Source: Virgibacillus natechei
GTDB lineage: Bacteria; Bacillota; Bacilli; Bacillales; Amphibacillaceae
NCBI RefSeq assembly: GCF_026013645.1
Contig: NZ_CP110224.1
Coordinates: 3,782,001-3,846,000 of the forward strand
Direction of reading: 5' to 3'
DNA: 64,000 nt
In this document: piece by piece, positions 16,426 to 25,421 of the stretch
Position numbering within the stretch: the stretch's first letter is position 1
How the letters are laid out: every line of letters starts with the position of its first letter
Notes under the pieces: generated by a model
The model's input: only the letters and a program-made list of their open reading frames with translations
Told to the model about the DNA's origin: nothing
The model's database searches: none
Program-made: the position numbers and the translations under genes

Positions 16426-18708
16426 CTATTCCACCTCATACGTCTCTCCCGCCGCTTCCTCAATAAACTTACACGGCTTCTCAACAGAAATCATCGCCAA
16501 TGCATGCATTGCCCGCGTGCAAGCAGTGTAGAAAAGCGTTCTGTCGGATTCCTTGCCATAGTGTGCTTCGGAAGCGTTCGGAATAATGACTGCGTCGAAT
16601 TCGATTCCCTTCGCTAAATAAACGGGAAGAATGAGGAGCCCTTTTTCAAACGTATAGGTTTCTTCATTTATTTGATTGAATTCCACTTTTCCTTGCAGGA
16701 CTTCAGCTATCTCATCACTTTCCTGAAGTGTTTTACAAATGATGGCCGTCGTTTCATAACCTTCGTTCGCAAATCCTTTCACACGTTGAAGCAATGTTTC
16801 CCTTATATCATCCTGAATAAGCACAGGCTTACTTCCTTCCCGGTTAAATGGCTCAATCATTTCTCCTCCAGGGGCAAAATGCTTCGTAAATTCTACGATC
16901 TGCTTTGTCGAACGATAACTTTTCATTAGTGTAATTCGTTCTTGGTTTTCTTCATGATCAACTGGCAGGAGCGGGTTTTCCTTCATGGCATACGTATAAA
17001 TCGCTTGATTAATATCACCAAGCAACGTCATTCGTGTATACGGGAAAATATGTCTAATGTAAGCAAACTGGAATGCAGAATAGTCTTGGGCTTCATCGAT
17101 AATCAGCTGACGAACCGAACGATCCGTCGTATCCCCTAAAATACGATCCTGAAAGTATAAATAAGGGGTTGCATTTTCCCATGTCAAATACCGTTCCTTC
17201 AGCTGTGTTAGAATATGTCCAGCAATCTCCTGCCAATCCTTTGGGGCATTTTCTAATTGCACTTCAGTGAACAACGCTTGATAGGTTGCAGGAATGTTAA
17301 CAAATTCAAGATTCCTGATGCGTTTTTTCAGTGGTGCAAAAACACGCTTGACCATTTGGGCACGTAGGACTTCTTCCTCATCCGATATACTGCTGCCGTA
17401 GTCTTCTTGTTCTTCTGCCTGATGATAGGCCTCCATATAGTCTTCCTTATCAAGCAATTCGACCTTTTCCATGACCCAGTCTTTATTCAATTCTTCCTTC
17501 TGCTGTGTTCGAACTTCCTCAAGCAACCATTTTACAACTAATTCCAGTTTGTTCGGAATTGCAATTTCTTCACCAAGCGCGTAGAAATAATCATAAATTC
17601 GCTGCTTGGAAACAATCGTTTCGCCCCGAAAAGCAATACGTTTAAATCGAAGTCCAGCTTCATTTATTTTTTCCACATACGTGTCAATTAGATCTTTAAA
17701 AGCAAGACTGGCCAAATACTCCATGCTTTTCTTCCGTGTTGGATAGTCTTGGCTCTCGTCTTGAGTCAGAACGTACTCCATTTGCTTAAATGGGGACTCC
17801 ACTGTAAAGTTATCCATCAGCCGTTTCTCAATATAATTCAGGAAAGTCATTTGTCTCACGTTCGTCTCACCAAGCTCTGGCAATACATTGGAAATATAGC
17901 TGCCAAATAGCGGGTTCGGCGAGAAGAGTACGACATTATCCGCATTCAGCTCTTCTCTGTAACGATACATTAAGTATGCGATTCGTTGTAGGGCTGCGCT
18001 TGTTTTCCCACTACCGGCGACGCCTTGCACAACAAGGAGGCTACTGCGTTCATTACGGATAATCTGATTCTGCTCTTTTTGTATCGTAGCAACAATGCTT
18101 TTCATCGTCGTACTCGCATTATTTCCGAGTGCCTGTTGCAACATCTGATCACCGATGGTTACCCCTGTGTCAAACATGCCTTCAATGACACCATGCTTAA
18201 TGATGAACTGCCTTTTTAGTGAAACTTCACCTGTAATTGTCGTTTCACGAGTCCTGTACCCTGCCCTTCCAGTGGAAGAGTCATAGTAAAGACTCGAAAT
18301 AGGTGCACGCCAATCATAGATGAGAAAATCCTTATCATCTTTATCCATGAGCGAGGAAATACCGATATAAATAGCTTCTTTCTCTGGGTAGGAATCCTCC
18401 ATAAAATCAATTCGCCCAAAATAAGGAGAATGTTTAAGTCTATCCAGTGTTTTCAGCCTCTCTCCTACCTTTCCATGAAACCGTTCCTTCTCCGATAGAA
18501 GTGCTGCTTGCTGCTTAATACTTTCCTGCGTCTCAATGACATCATCGGGTTCATCCATGTTCACTGTGATATCATCCCAAAACGTTTTCCGTTGCTCAAT
18601 AACATCCTCTTTTAAGCCTTTTGACTGCTTATATAATTTTTCCTCTTTGGTTTTAATCTCATTCATAATTTTATCGACCCGCTGCTGTTCCTGGGCACGT
18701 TCATCCAT
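16426..18708 (-). CDS. helD: HelD-type RNA polymerase recycling motor
   Basis: A 760-residue UvrD/Rep-like superfamily 1 ATPase of the HelD type, which binds RNA polymerase and releases it from stalled complexes using ATP. An N-terminal coiled coil (residues 1-90, rich in Glu/Lys/Gln) precedes the split helicase core. Walker A GVAGSGKT is at 229-236, 'LIIDEAQDYSAFQ' is motif II, and 'GDINQAIY' and 'LMKSYRSTKQIVEFT' are motifs III and IV; 'AKGIEFDAVIIPNA' and 'FYTACTRAMHAL' close the protein. Length and order match Bacillus HelD (about 770 residues). The start is preceded by a GGAG site. HelD also gives rifamycin protection in some bacteria. Confidence 0.88.
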   Translation of the reverse strand: MDERAQEQQRVDKIMNEIKTKEEKLYKQSKGLKEDVIEQRKTFWDDITVNMDEPDDVIETQESIKQQAALLSEKERFHGKVGERLKTLDRLKHSPYFGRIDFMEDSYPEKEAIYIGISSLMDKDDKDFLIYDWRAPISSLYYDSSTGRAGYRTRETTITGEVSLKRQFIIKHGVIEGMFDTGVTIGDQMLQQALGNNASTTMKSIVATIQKEQNQIIRNERSSLLVVQGVAGSGKTSAALQRIAYLMYRYREELNADNVVLFSPNPLFGSYISNVLPELGETNVRQMTFLNYIEKRLMDNFTVESPFKQMEYVLTQDESQDYPTRKKSMEYLASLAFKDLIDTYVEKINEAGLRFKRIAFRGETIVSKQRIYDYFYALGEEIAIPNKLELVVKWLLEEVRTQQKEELNKDWVMEKVELLDKEDYMEAYHQAEEQEDYGSSISDEEEVLRAQMVKRVFAPLKKRIRNLEFVNIPATYQALFTEVQLENAPKDWQEIAGHILTQLKERYLTWENATPYLYFQDRILGDTTDRSVRQLIIDEAQDYSAFQFAYIRHIFPYTRMTLLGDINQAIYTYAMKENPLLPVDHEENQERITLMKSYRSTKQIVEFTKHFAPGGEMIEPFNREGSKPVLIQDDIRETLLQRVKGFANEGYETTAIICKTLQESDEIAEVLQGKVEFNQINEETYTFEKGLLILPVYLAKGIEFDAVIIPNASEAHYGKESDRTLFYTACTRAMHALAMISVEKPCKFIEEAAGETYEVE

Positions 18709-18735
18709 ACCATCAACTCCAATGTTTCTTTTTTG

Positions 18736-18826
18736 TTGACATCCTGTTTTGTTTTGTAGTATAATAAAGTTAGGATAAATATATTATAATTTAAACAGGA
18801 GTGCTAACTAATATAGTTTAGCACTC
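18736..18826 (+). promoter_or_regulatory. Strong promoter followed by CIRCE-like half sites in reversed order
   Basis: On the plus strand TTGACA (18736-18741) and TATAAT (18760-18765) are 18 bp apart, a near-consensus sigma-A promoter pointing away from helD. Downstream, GAGTGCTAA (18799-18807) and TTAGCACTC (18818-18826) form an inverted repeat that can fold into a 12-bp hairpin. These are exactly the half sites of the HrcA operator CIRCE, but in the opposite order. No gene follows on the plus strand within 800 bp, so the transcript may be a small RNA or the site may control helD on the minus strand. Confidence 0.45.
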
Positions 18827-19299
18827 TTCGTCGTTTACATCAACTAATTAGTGAACTTTATAGTAGCAAAGCTTTAGTTGCACTTATGCTTTTTTATCTG
18901 CCAATAAACAATTTACCTTTTAGGACAACCTTCAGCTATTGGGTGAGTCCGCCAGTGTGCTCGTCAATGGTTAATTAACTACATCATGCCTATGACAACC
19001 AAACTTTCTTGTGCCGAACTCCCTAATAAACCTGAATATAAACCAATCAATTCAGCATAGAAAGTTCACCCAGTTAAGCCCATTCCCTTAGACAACTTTA
19101 ACTTACTTATTCAACTTTCGGGCATAGAAAACAAACTGCAAGCCTTGATACAAAAGGGTTAAAGTGGATTATTTATCAAGTTGCATCATAGGGAAACAGC
19201 GTCTGCCGTAGAAATCAGGTAGATTATTAAAAAAGCGATCCAAAAATAGTTGGATTTGTTCATCGGTTAGAAGGTAATCCTCTGCCAAGACGGAACCAA

Positions 19300-19395
19300 A
19301 GTGCTAAGCTCCAGATGATTTTAAATCATGCTAAACCAGAAATAACTTTACGCTATATCGGAATTACTGAAGTAAAAATTGAAAGTGACTTATAA
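19300..19395 (+). pseudogene. C-terminal remnant of a tyrosine recombinase
   Basis: The plus strand encodes SAKLQMILNHAKPEITLRYI then GITEVKIESDL and a stop. This matches the C-terminal 'LQKILNHSSPxITLRYIGI' segment of phage/transposon-type tyrosine integrases, with the catalytic Tyr in 'RYIGI'. Upstream codons (about 19200-19300) are broken by stops and frameshifts. It is evidence that an integrative element once resided here. Confidence 0.6.
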
Positions 19396-19601
19396 GAAAT
19401 TTAACAATTGCTTTACCAGGTTCTTTCCCTAATTGTTCGGGTTATGCCCCAAAATATAAAGCGGTATGCAAGTGCAATAAGAAAAAATAAATAAATTCGA
19501 AAAGAGAAAAGGGCTCATAATCGATTAAATATCAATTAATAAAAATTAATATTAAAGACAATAGCTCCACGGCCGTCGTTTCGTAAATTCCTCTGCACTA
19601 T

Positions 19602-19651
19602 TGGGTCAGCCCCCGTGTGCTAAAACGTTAGCGCAACGGGAGGCTGACCCT
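19602..19651. repeat. REP-like element, complete copy
   Basis: GGGTCAGCCCCCGTGTGC then TAAAACGTTAGCGCAACGGG and AGGCTGACCC form both arms and core. It lies about 40 bp beyond the 3' end of the DUF1801 gene. Confidence 0.65.
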
Positions 19652-19687
19652 AAAATTTAGGATAACTAATAATAAGAGCGGTGGAAT

Positions 19688-20059
19688 TCACATCCATTTC
19701 GCATCATTTTCCACAACATCTCTAAATCGATATTTTGCTATTTCACGGATTAATTTAAATGGTAAAGGTTTATCCAATGGTAACTGTAGTGCACTTTTAG
19801 TTATTGAGTAGGATTTCAATTCTTTTTTAAATGCGTTGATCGCAGCAGGAGTAGGATAAAAATTTATATGATTCTTAAAGGCTCCGACTGTGAACAAAAC
19901 TCTGCGATAGGTAAATGCAGGCCCCCCCCATTTAAGCCCTGTTTCTGCCTCTGGGACTACTTCATGAAGACATGATAGTAGAGCATTCAATACTTGCTTT
20001 GTCTCCAAAGGAAACTGAGATACATATTCATCAATATTTTGTGGTTTTTGATTAGTCAT
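19688..20059 (-). CDS. DUF1801 / YdhG-like protein
   Basis: A 123-residue soluble protein of the DUF1801 (YdhG/YdeI-like) superfamily: 'IDEYVSQFPLETKQVLNALL' at the N-terminus, 'ETGLKWGGPAFTYRRVLFTV', 'HINFYPTP' and the C-terminal 'LPLDKPLPFKLIREIAKYR'. Some members are described as frataxin-like iron chaperones (Fra/YdhG), but the general function is unsettled. The start at 20059 is set by AAAGGAAG; an upstream in-frame ATG at 20104 lacks a ribosome binding site. It lies directly downstream of rlmH on the same strand. Confidence 0.78.
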   Translation of the reverse strand: MTNQKPQNIDEYVSQFPLETKQVLNALLSCLHEVVPEAETGLKWGGPAFTYRRVLFTVGAFKNHINFYPTPAAINAFKKELKSYSITKSALQLPLDKPLPFKLIREIAKYRFRDVVENDAKWM

Positions 20060-20135
20060 GTTTTCACTTCCTTTCAGTAGATTTTTATCTTTAGACGACT
20101 TCATTTTATAACTATTTCAACTCTCTGCTTTACCA

Positions 20136-20615
20136 CTATTTGTGATACGGTTCCCCCCGAATAATCCGAAACCCTCGGTAAACCTGCTCCAACAAAATTA
20201 GCCGCATCATCTGATGAGGAAACGTCAACTTAGAAAATGACAGTGCCAGGTCACTCCGCTTCTGCACCGCTTCACTAATGCCAAGCGATCCGCCAATCAC
20301 AAATGCTATTTTGCTTTTTCCATACGTAGCAAGTTCGTCCATCTTTGCTGCCAGCTGCTCTGAGGTCAACATTTTTCCATTAATCTCAAGCGTAACGACA
20401 TAGCTGTCTTGCCCAACTTTACTTAGAATCCGCTCTCCCTCTTTCCGCTTCACTTCTTGCATCTCTGCTTCGCTCATATTTTCCGGGGCTTTTTCATCTG
20501 CTACTTCTGTGATATCGACCTTTGCATAGGTGCTCAGGCGCTTTAAATATTCCTCGATGCCTTGCTTGAGGTATTTTTCCTTTAATTTTCCGACTGCTAT
20601 GATCGTTATTTTCAT
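20136..20615 (-). CDS. rlmH: 23S rRNA pseudouridine-1915 N3-methyltransferase
   Basis: A 159-residue SPOUT methyltransferase, exactly the usual length, that methylates pseudouridine 1915 in helix 69 of 23S rRNA on the assembled 70S ribosome. The AdoMet-binding trefoil knot is in the C-terminal half: '[20 protein letters not shown]', '[20 protein letters not shown]' and the terminal '[14 protein letters not shown]'. In B. subtilis (yydA) it lies next to htrC/yyxA and the walRK operon; here htrA is about 25 kb away, so this locus marks one breakpoint of the insertion. Confidence 0.97.
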   Translation of the reverse strand: MKITIIAVGKLKEKYLKQGIEEYLKRLSTYAKVDITEVADEKAPENMSEAEMQEVKRKEGERILSKVGQDSYVVTLEINGKMLTSEQLAAKMDELATYGKSKIAFVIGGSLGISEAVQKRSDLALSFSKLTFPHQMMRLILLEQVYRGFRIIRGEPYHK

Positions 20616-20860
20616 GTAAAATACGTCCTTTTTATTTCATTGTTTGTAGATAGTTTACCATATAACTGCGTGCATACTAAAAAAACAGGGCATCCTCCAA
20701 CGAGAATACTCTTAACTCTACATTTAAAAATTATATAGATGTTTTTCGTTAATTTTACGCTTCACAGTTGAAATAATTCGGATATAAGTTGCATAGAATG
20801 CAATAATATTGACTTCGATCAAACGAACTAAAATTTTTAGAAAAGAAGGGGGACAATCAC

Positions 20861-21859
20861 ATGAAAAAAACATCTAAGATGAAATTCCTCGGAGCAATCA
20901 TTGCATCCTTCTTAATTGTAACCGGTTGCGGCGAGGGTAATGAGAACGGCGATGAGGCGCAAAGCGTAGAAGCGGATGACATGTTCGTAACCATTGCAGC
21001 TGGTGGTACGTCCGGAGTCTATTATCCGATTGCCGGTGCCATGTCCAATATCTATGAGGCGGAAGGAATCGATACATCTGTGCAGGCGACGGGAGCTTCC
21101 GTTGAAAATATTAACCTATTGCAAAGTGACCAGGCCGAGCTCGCGATTGTCATGGCCGATGCTGTGGAACAAGCATATGAAAGTTTTGGTTCATTTGAAG
21201 ATGAGGATCCACAAAAAAACCTCGTCGGGATCAGTGGTTTATATCCAAATGTTGTCCAAATCATTACAACAGCTGACTCGGGAATTGAAACCTTCTCCGA
21301 TCTTGAAGGGATGAATGTTGCAGTAGGTGATGCGAATTCTGGCGTTGAACTGAATGCGCGCATGATGTTTGAAGCTCACAGCATGAGTTATGATGACATC
21401 AGTGAAGATTATCTCTCTTATGGAGAAGCCATCGATCAAATCCGTAACGGCATCATTGATGCTGCCTTTGTTACAAGCGGTGTCCCTAATGGAGCTGCCA
21501 TGGATCTGGCAAGCACGCATGATGTCACCGTCGTTGAACTTGAAGACGAAGGACTGGATTATTTAAATGAGAATTATCCGTTCTTCCTTGAAGATGAAGT
21601 CCCCGCTGGCACCTATGATAACGAAAAGGACATCCAGACTGCGTCCATTACAAATTTATTAATACCGAACCCTGACCTTCCCGATGAGGAAGTCTATGAA
21701 TTAACACGTTTATTCTATGAAAACCTTGAAGCTATTCAAGCTTCCCACGATGCCGCCCAGGATATTGATATTGAAACGGTGGAAGAGGGATTAAATGTCC
21801 CTATGCACCCAGGTGCTGAGCAATACTTTGAAGAACAAGGCGTACTATCCGGTGAATAA
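20861..21859 (+). CDS. TAXI-family TRAP transporter solute-binding lipoprotein
   Basis: A 332-residue extracytoplasmic solute receptor anchored as a lipoprotein: a lysine-rich N-terminus, hydrophobic core and lipobox IVTGC with Cys23. 'VTIAAGGTSGVYYPIAGAMS' is the hallmark of the TAXI (TRAP-associated extracytoplasmic immunogenic) family, and 'ASVENINLLQSDQAELAIVM' follows. AGAAAAGAAGGGGG precedes the ATG. It delivers substrate to the fused permease at 22417. Substrates of TAXI systems include glutamate and other carboxylates; which one here is not readable. First gene of a three-gene operon. Confidence 0.93.
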   Translation: MKKTSKMKFLGAIIASFLIVTGCGEGNENGDEAQSVEADDMFVTIAAGGTSGVYYPIAGAMSNIYEAEGIDTSVQATGASVENINLLQSDQAELAIVMADAVEQAYESFGSFEDEDPQKNLVGISGLYPNVVQIITTADSGIETFSDLEGMNVAVGDANSGVELNARMMFEAHSMSYDDISEDYLSYGEAIDQIRNGIIDAAFVTSGVPNGAAMDLASTHDVTVVELEDEGLDYLNENYPFFLEDEVPAGTYDNEKDIQTASITNLLIPNPDLPDEEVYELTRLFYENLEAIQASHDAAQDIDIETVEEGLNVPMHPGAEQYFEEQGVLSGE

Positions 21860-21877
21860 AATGAACATGAGGAGCGT

Positions 21878-21901
21878 GAGGGAGCCGTTAGCCGCTCCCT
21901 C
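21878..21901 (+). promoter_or_regulatory. Intercistronic hairpin in the TRAP operon
   Basis: GAGGGAGC (21878-21885) pairs with GCTCCCTC (21894-21901), followed by ATCTTATTCTTT. Located between receptor and membrane genes, it probably lets most transcripts stop or be stabilised after the receptor, giving the usual excess of binding protein. Confidence 0.5.
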
Positions 21902-21913
21902 ATCTTATTCTTT

Positions 21914-22411
21914 ATGAAAAATAAAATGAAGCTGGGCATCGCCATCATCGGGATCATCTTATTTATATGGTGTTTTTTTCCTAGACAAGCATACCTCACT
22001 TTTTCTTTTCCGCTTAGTGAAGAGGTTTATTTCCAAGAGCACGTGGAAGCAGGCGATGAAGTCGAGATTACCTGGACACACTCCGTTGAGCATACGCCTT
22101 GGATGGAGCGACTACGTGTGGATGAAGACGGTCATCTGATCATGATTGAAACACGATTTCAGTCTTATGGCGCAGGAACACCAGAAAATACAAACGGAAC
22201 CTTAACAGTCGAAAATGGCTTTATCGTCATCACTGATCTGAATGAAAAGCATGAGGCTTATAATTGGTTTCACTCTCATGATGCCGATTTTACGGTGACG
22301 ATTGATAATGATAAAGAGATCGAAACAACAGCACTTCCTGATCAAACACCGATCGAAATGAAAGTAGAGCGACTTCGTTTTCCAGCTATCTTTTTCACGA
22401 AGGGAGAGTAA
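21914..22411 (+). CDS. DUF1850 protein of the TAXI-TRAP system
   Basis: A 165-residue protein with one N-terminal membrane helix (about residues 6-23) and an extracytoplasmic beta-rich domain containing 'DEVEITWTHSVEHTPWMERL' and 'ESYGAGTP'-like 'FQSYGAGTPENTNG', typical of DUF1850. This family is found between TAXI receptor and fused permease genes, and is presumed to be an accessory subunit of the transporter. The ATG at 21914 has no clear ribosome binding site (an ATG at 21926 is an alternative), so translation may depend on coupling. It ends 5 bp before the permease gene. Confidence 0.85.
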   Translation: MKNKMKLGIAIIGIILFIWCFFPRQAYLTFSFPLSEEVYFQEHVEAGDEVEITWTHSVEHTPWMERLRVDEDGHLIMIETRFQSYGAGTPENTNGTLTVENGFIVITDLNEKHEAYNWFHSHDADFTVTIDNDKEIETTALPDQTPIEMKVERLRFPAIFFTKGE

Positions 22412-22416
22412 ATACG

Positions 22417-24384
22417 ATGAAAAATAAACGCAGCCATGAACAGCTAGATAAAAACCAACAAGAAGTTCTAGAAAAATATGATACGGAATCACGCTTTCGA
22501 AACTTTGACAACCGTTTTCTCGTTATTCTCGTCACGCTAATTGCGGTGGGATTTTCCCTTTATCATCTGATCACCGCATTTACCGGCCCCCCGGTGCCAG
22601 TACTCGTCCATCGAGGGTTACACGTGTCTTTCGTACTCATCCTTGTTTTTCTTCTTTTTCCACCAACGAAGAAAGCACGAAGAGATCACTTGCCTTGGTA
22701 TGATATAGCATTAAGCGGTTTATCCATTCCATCAACCATCTATCTGTTTGTCAACTATGAAGAAATTGTCACTCGCGGTGGTTTGCCAATTACAGTGGAC
22801 ATCATTATGGGAACATTATTGGTTGTACTCGTTTTTGAAGCAGGAAGGCGTGTGACGGGGATAGCTTTACCGATTCTCGCACTTCTGTTTGTCGCATATG
22901 CGATGTTCGGCCGAGATTTGCCAGGTATTTTCAGGCACAGAGGTTACGACTGGCCGCAATTAGCCGAACAATTTTACATGACGACGGAAGGGATCTTTAG
23001 TACAGCGATTGGGGTATCATCCACTTATATTATTCTTTTTATTATATTTGGCGCCTTTCTGGCAAAATCGGGAATGGGTCAACTTTTCAATGATTTAGCT
23101 ATGGCTCTTACTGGTCGTTCGCGAGGTGGGCCAGCCAAAGTGTCGGTGATCGCCTCCGGTTTTCTCGGAAGCATTAACGGGTCGGCAATTGCAAACACGG
23201 TAACCACCGGTAACTTTACGATCCCATTGATGAAAAAAATCGGCTATAGTCGAGTATTTGCTGGAGCAGTGGAATCTTCCGCCTCTGTGGGGGGACAAAT
23301 CTTACCACCGATTATGGGTGCTGCCGCCTTTATTATGGCGGAAACACTAGGGATTCCCTACACAGATATTGTATTAATCGCGATTTTACCAGCCGTGCTT
23401 TTTTATCTCGGAATACTTGTGCAAGTTCATATACGCGCAACCAAAGATAATTTATCGGGTATCCCGCGCTCAGAACTTCCAAAGCTAACCGATGTTCTAA
23501 AAGAACGAGGACATTTATTATTGCCGATTTTCTTTCTCCTATATATGTTATTTTTCAGTGGCACGACCATTCTTTTCTCTGCTGCTTGTACGATTATCGT
23601 CACGATCTTCATTAGCGCGTTCCGAAAATCGACACGTATGAGTTTCAGAGATCTTATAGATGCTTTGGAATCAGGCGCCCGCATCACGATAAGTGTGGCG
23701 ATTGCCTGTGCCACAGTAGGGATTATCGTCGGTGTTTCCGGTATCACTGGTTTCGGGCTTAACTTGGCCAATGCCATCGTTGCTATCGGTGGGGAAAGTC
23801 TCTTTCTAACCCTTCTATTCACAATGGTTGCCTGTATTGTTCTCGGAATGGGGATGCCTAGTATTCCTGCTTATATCATTACAGCAACGATGGCCGCACC
23901 TGCACTCGTTCAACTTGGAATTGAGCCAATTGTGGCGCATTTATTCGTGTTCTACTTCGGCATTTTCGCCAACATTACACCACCTGTAGCGCTAGCCGCC
24001 TTTGCAGCTGCCGGGCTATCAGGTGCCGGGCCAATGCGAACAGGATTCAACGCGTTGAAGTTAGCACTTGCAGGATTTGTTGTACCGTTTATGTTTGTGT
24101 ACAACGAAGCGTTACTATTGATTGACACGACTTTGATGAGTGGCATTCTCGTCATTATATCCGCAATTCTTGGCGTACTTATGCTCGGAATCGCTGCAGA
24201 GAGATATTTTCTCTACAAACTTAATCTCCTCTTCAGCGGACTAATGGCGGTCGGTGGGATCTTGTTTCTTTACCCAGGTGTAATGACGGATGTTATTGCT
24301 TTAGCCATTCTCTTATTCATCTTTACCGTGCAGTTCATCAAGAAAAAACGACATAGCACGGCTGAAATAACAACCGCGTCTTAG
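22417..24384 (+). CDS. TRAP transporter fused permease (DctQ-DctM, TAXI type)
   Basis: A 655-residue membrane protein joining a DctQ-like four-helix part (about 35-190) to the DctM-like large subunit of 12 or more helices. Conserved signatures include 'GFLGSINGSAIANTVTTGNF', 'ASVGGQILPPIMGAAAFIMA', 'GMGMPSIPAYIITATMAAPA' and 'FYFGIFANITPPVALAAFAA'. It uses an ion gradient (Na+ in most TRAPs) to import the ligand delivered by the TAXI receptor; a Na+-coupled transporter fits a salt-adapted host together with the Mrp antiporter. A modest hairpin (about 24435-24463) and a strong terminator at 24572 follow. Confidence 0.94.
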   Translation: MKNKRSHEQLDKNQQEVLEKYDTESRFRNFDNRFLVILVTLIAVGFSLYHLITAFTGPPVPVLVHRGLHVSFVLILVFLLFPPTKKARRDHLPWYDIALSGLSIPSTIYLFVNYEEIVTRGGLPITVDIIMGTLLVVLVFEAGRRVTGIALPILALLFVAYAMFGRDLPGIFRHRGYDWPQLAEQFYMTTEGIFSTAIGVSSTYIILFIIFGAFLAKSGMGQLFNDLAMALTGRSRGGPAKVSVIASGFLGSINGSAIANTVTTGNFTIPLMKKIGYSRVFAGAVESSASVGGQILPPIMGAAAFIMAETLGIPYTDIVLIAILPAVLFYLGILVQVHIRATKDNLSGIPRSELPKLTDVLKERGHLLLPIFFLLYMLFFSGTTILFSAACTIIVTIFISAFRKSTRMSFRDLIDALESGARITISVAIACATVGIIVGVSGITGFGLNLANAIVAIGGESLFLTLLFTMVACIVLGMGMPSIPAYIITATMAAPALVQLGIEPIVAHLFVFYFGIFANITPPVALAAFAAAGLSGAGPMRTGFNALKLALAGFVVPFMFVYNEALLLIDTTLMSGILVIISAILGVLMLGIAAERYFLYKLNLLFSGLMAVGGILFLYPGVMTDVIALAILLFIFTVQFIKKKRHSTAEITTAS

Positions 24385-24571
24385 TATGAAAGTTGCATTT
24401 CATGTCTGTTTGACTTTCCATGTCGAAGGGTCCCAGTCATGATGGGGGTCCTTTGAGACCGTTCATGGTGGAAATACCTGAATTTCAAATGATGCGCGTC
24501 AGCTATATCATATAGAACATGTTGAAATTATCAAGTGTGGTAGAAAAATAATAGCGGAATAAGAGAAATGG

Positions 24572-24608
24572 AGCTCTTCTCACTTTTGTGTGGAAGAGCT
24601 TTGTTTTA
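24572..24608 (+). terminator. Intrinsic terminator of the TRAP operon region
   Basis: AGCTCTTC (24572-24579) pairs with GAAGAGCT (24593-24600), followed by TTGTTTTATTT. Confidence 0.7.
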
Positions 24609-24645
24609 TTTAGTAGTTAAGAAATCAAATGAAAGCAATAATAAC

Positions 24646-24690
24646 CTAACATAATGTTAACTTGACTTAACATTATGTTAGATTTATCAT
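24646..24690 (+). promoter_or_regulatory. Double palindromic operator overlapping a promoter
   Basis: CTAACATAATGTTAA (24646-24660) and TTAACATTATGTTAG (24667-24681) are a perfect 15-bp inverted repeat around CTTGAC, and each arm is itself nearly palindromic (TAACAT-A-ATGTTA). The -35 TTGACT (24662-24667) and -10 TATCAT (24685-24690) are 17 bp apart, so a protein bound here would block RNA polymerase. The downstream XRE protein is the obvious candidate repressor. Confidence 0.65.
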
Positions 24691-24732
24691 ATACATAAAT
24701 TAACTTAAAATAAAGAAAAGAAGGAGATTAAT

Positions 24733-24942
24733 GTGCAACTATCCAACCGAATAAGAGAATTACGTGCTCGTTTTCAATGGACACAGCAAGATCTTGCGTC
24801 AAGAGTGGGGGTAACTAGACAAACGATTGCTGCATTAGAAAAGGGGGACTACATTCCTTCTCTGCTCTTAGCAATGAATATTTGTATTGAATTTCAACTG
24901 ACTGTTGAAGAGGTATTTCATTTGAAAAGGGAGGAACAATAA
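24733..24942 (+). CDS. Small XRE-family repressor
   Basis: A 69-residue stand-alone helix-turn-helix protein of the YozG/Cro type: 'RIRELRARFQWTQQDLASRV', recognition helix in 'GVTRQTIAALEKGDY', ending 'LTVEEVFHLKREEQ'. The start is GTG at 24733, preceded by AGAAGGAG. Its stop overlaps the ATG of the next gene (TAATG), so the pair is translationally coupled. It belongs to a class in which such a regulator is paired with a membrane protein gene. Likely autorepressor acting at 24646-24681. Confidence 0.85.
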   Translation: MQLSNRIRELRARFQWTQQDLASRVGVTRQTIAALEKGDYIPSLLLAMNICIEFQLTVEEVFHLKREEQ

Positions 24943-25421
24943 TGAAATTAAAAGGAATTTATTTATTCAATATAACGGTTTTAGCCTTGTTTGGATGGGC
25001 AATGGTAGCATTTTATGATACAGCAGCGCAAATTAAATCCACGATTGATAATCCCAATATAGATGGTTTTGCATTATCGTTGAATGTACTACCTCTTATC
25101 CTTTTGTTAATAGTTGGCATACCAGCTGGGGTTGTATTAACCCGAAAACAACGAAAGGAAAAAAAGGGATGGAAGGCAGCCATACTTTTGCCAGCAGAAT
25201 TGAAAGAGAATGATGAACGAGAAAAAGCGCTGACTTCAAAGGCGTGTCGAGATACTTATATTTCAACGATGATTGCATTTCCATTTCTTGCTGCACTTAT
25301 GCTATTTCAGCCGTTTGTTTCTAGTTATTTTGCTGCCTATCCTATCGTTATTTTAATGCTTTTCCCAATTATTCAAGTAACAGTGTTTTACTTGTCACTA
25401 AGAAAGAATTACGCCGATTGA
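24942..25421 (+). CDS. Membrane protein partner of the XRE regulator
   Basis: A 159-residue protein with four predicted membrane helices in two pairs (about 5-25, 48-66, 105-123 and 130-150). The charged cytoplasmic loop between them contains 'LKENDEREKALTSKACRDTY', reminiscent of DUF2178/DUF3169-like proteins with a 'DERE' element. Coupled by TAATG overlap to the preceding XRE gene. Such pairs are common in Bacillaceae and often involved in antimicrobial or envelope stress; a specific role cannot be given. Confidence 0.7.
   Translation: MKLKGIYLFNITVLALFGWAMVAFYDTAAQIKSTIDNPNIDGFALSLNVLPLILLLIVGIPAGVVLTRKQRKEKKGWKAAILLPAELKENDEREKALTSKACRDTYISTMIAFPFLAALMLFQPFVSSYFAAYPIVILMLFPIIQVTVFYLSLRKNYAD

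Larger units (their letters stand above)
18830..19687. other. Gene-poor region with remnants
   Basis: No intact gene. It contains a weak trace of the REP-like arm near 18939-18961, a segment TAGTTGCACTTATGC (about 18874-18888) that recurs at 54993-55007, an integrase remnant (19300-19395) and a complete REP-like copy (19602-19651). It reads as a graveyard of small mobile elements between helD and the DUF1801 gene. Confidence 0.5.

Noticed and set aside
18799..18826. CIRCE element (HrcA operator)
   Set aside because: Half sites are in the order GAGTGCTAA...TTAGCACTC, the reverse of true CIRCE; kept only as a CIRCE-like dyad.
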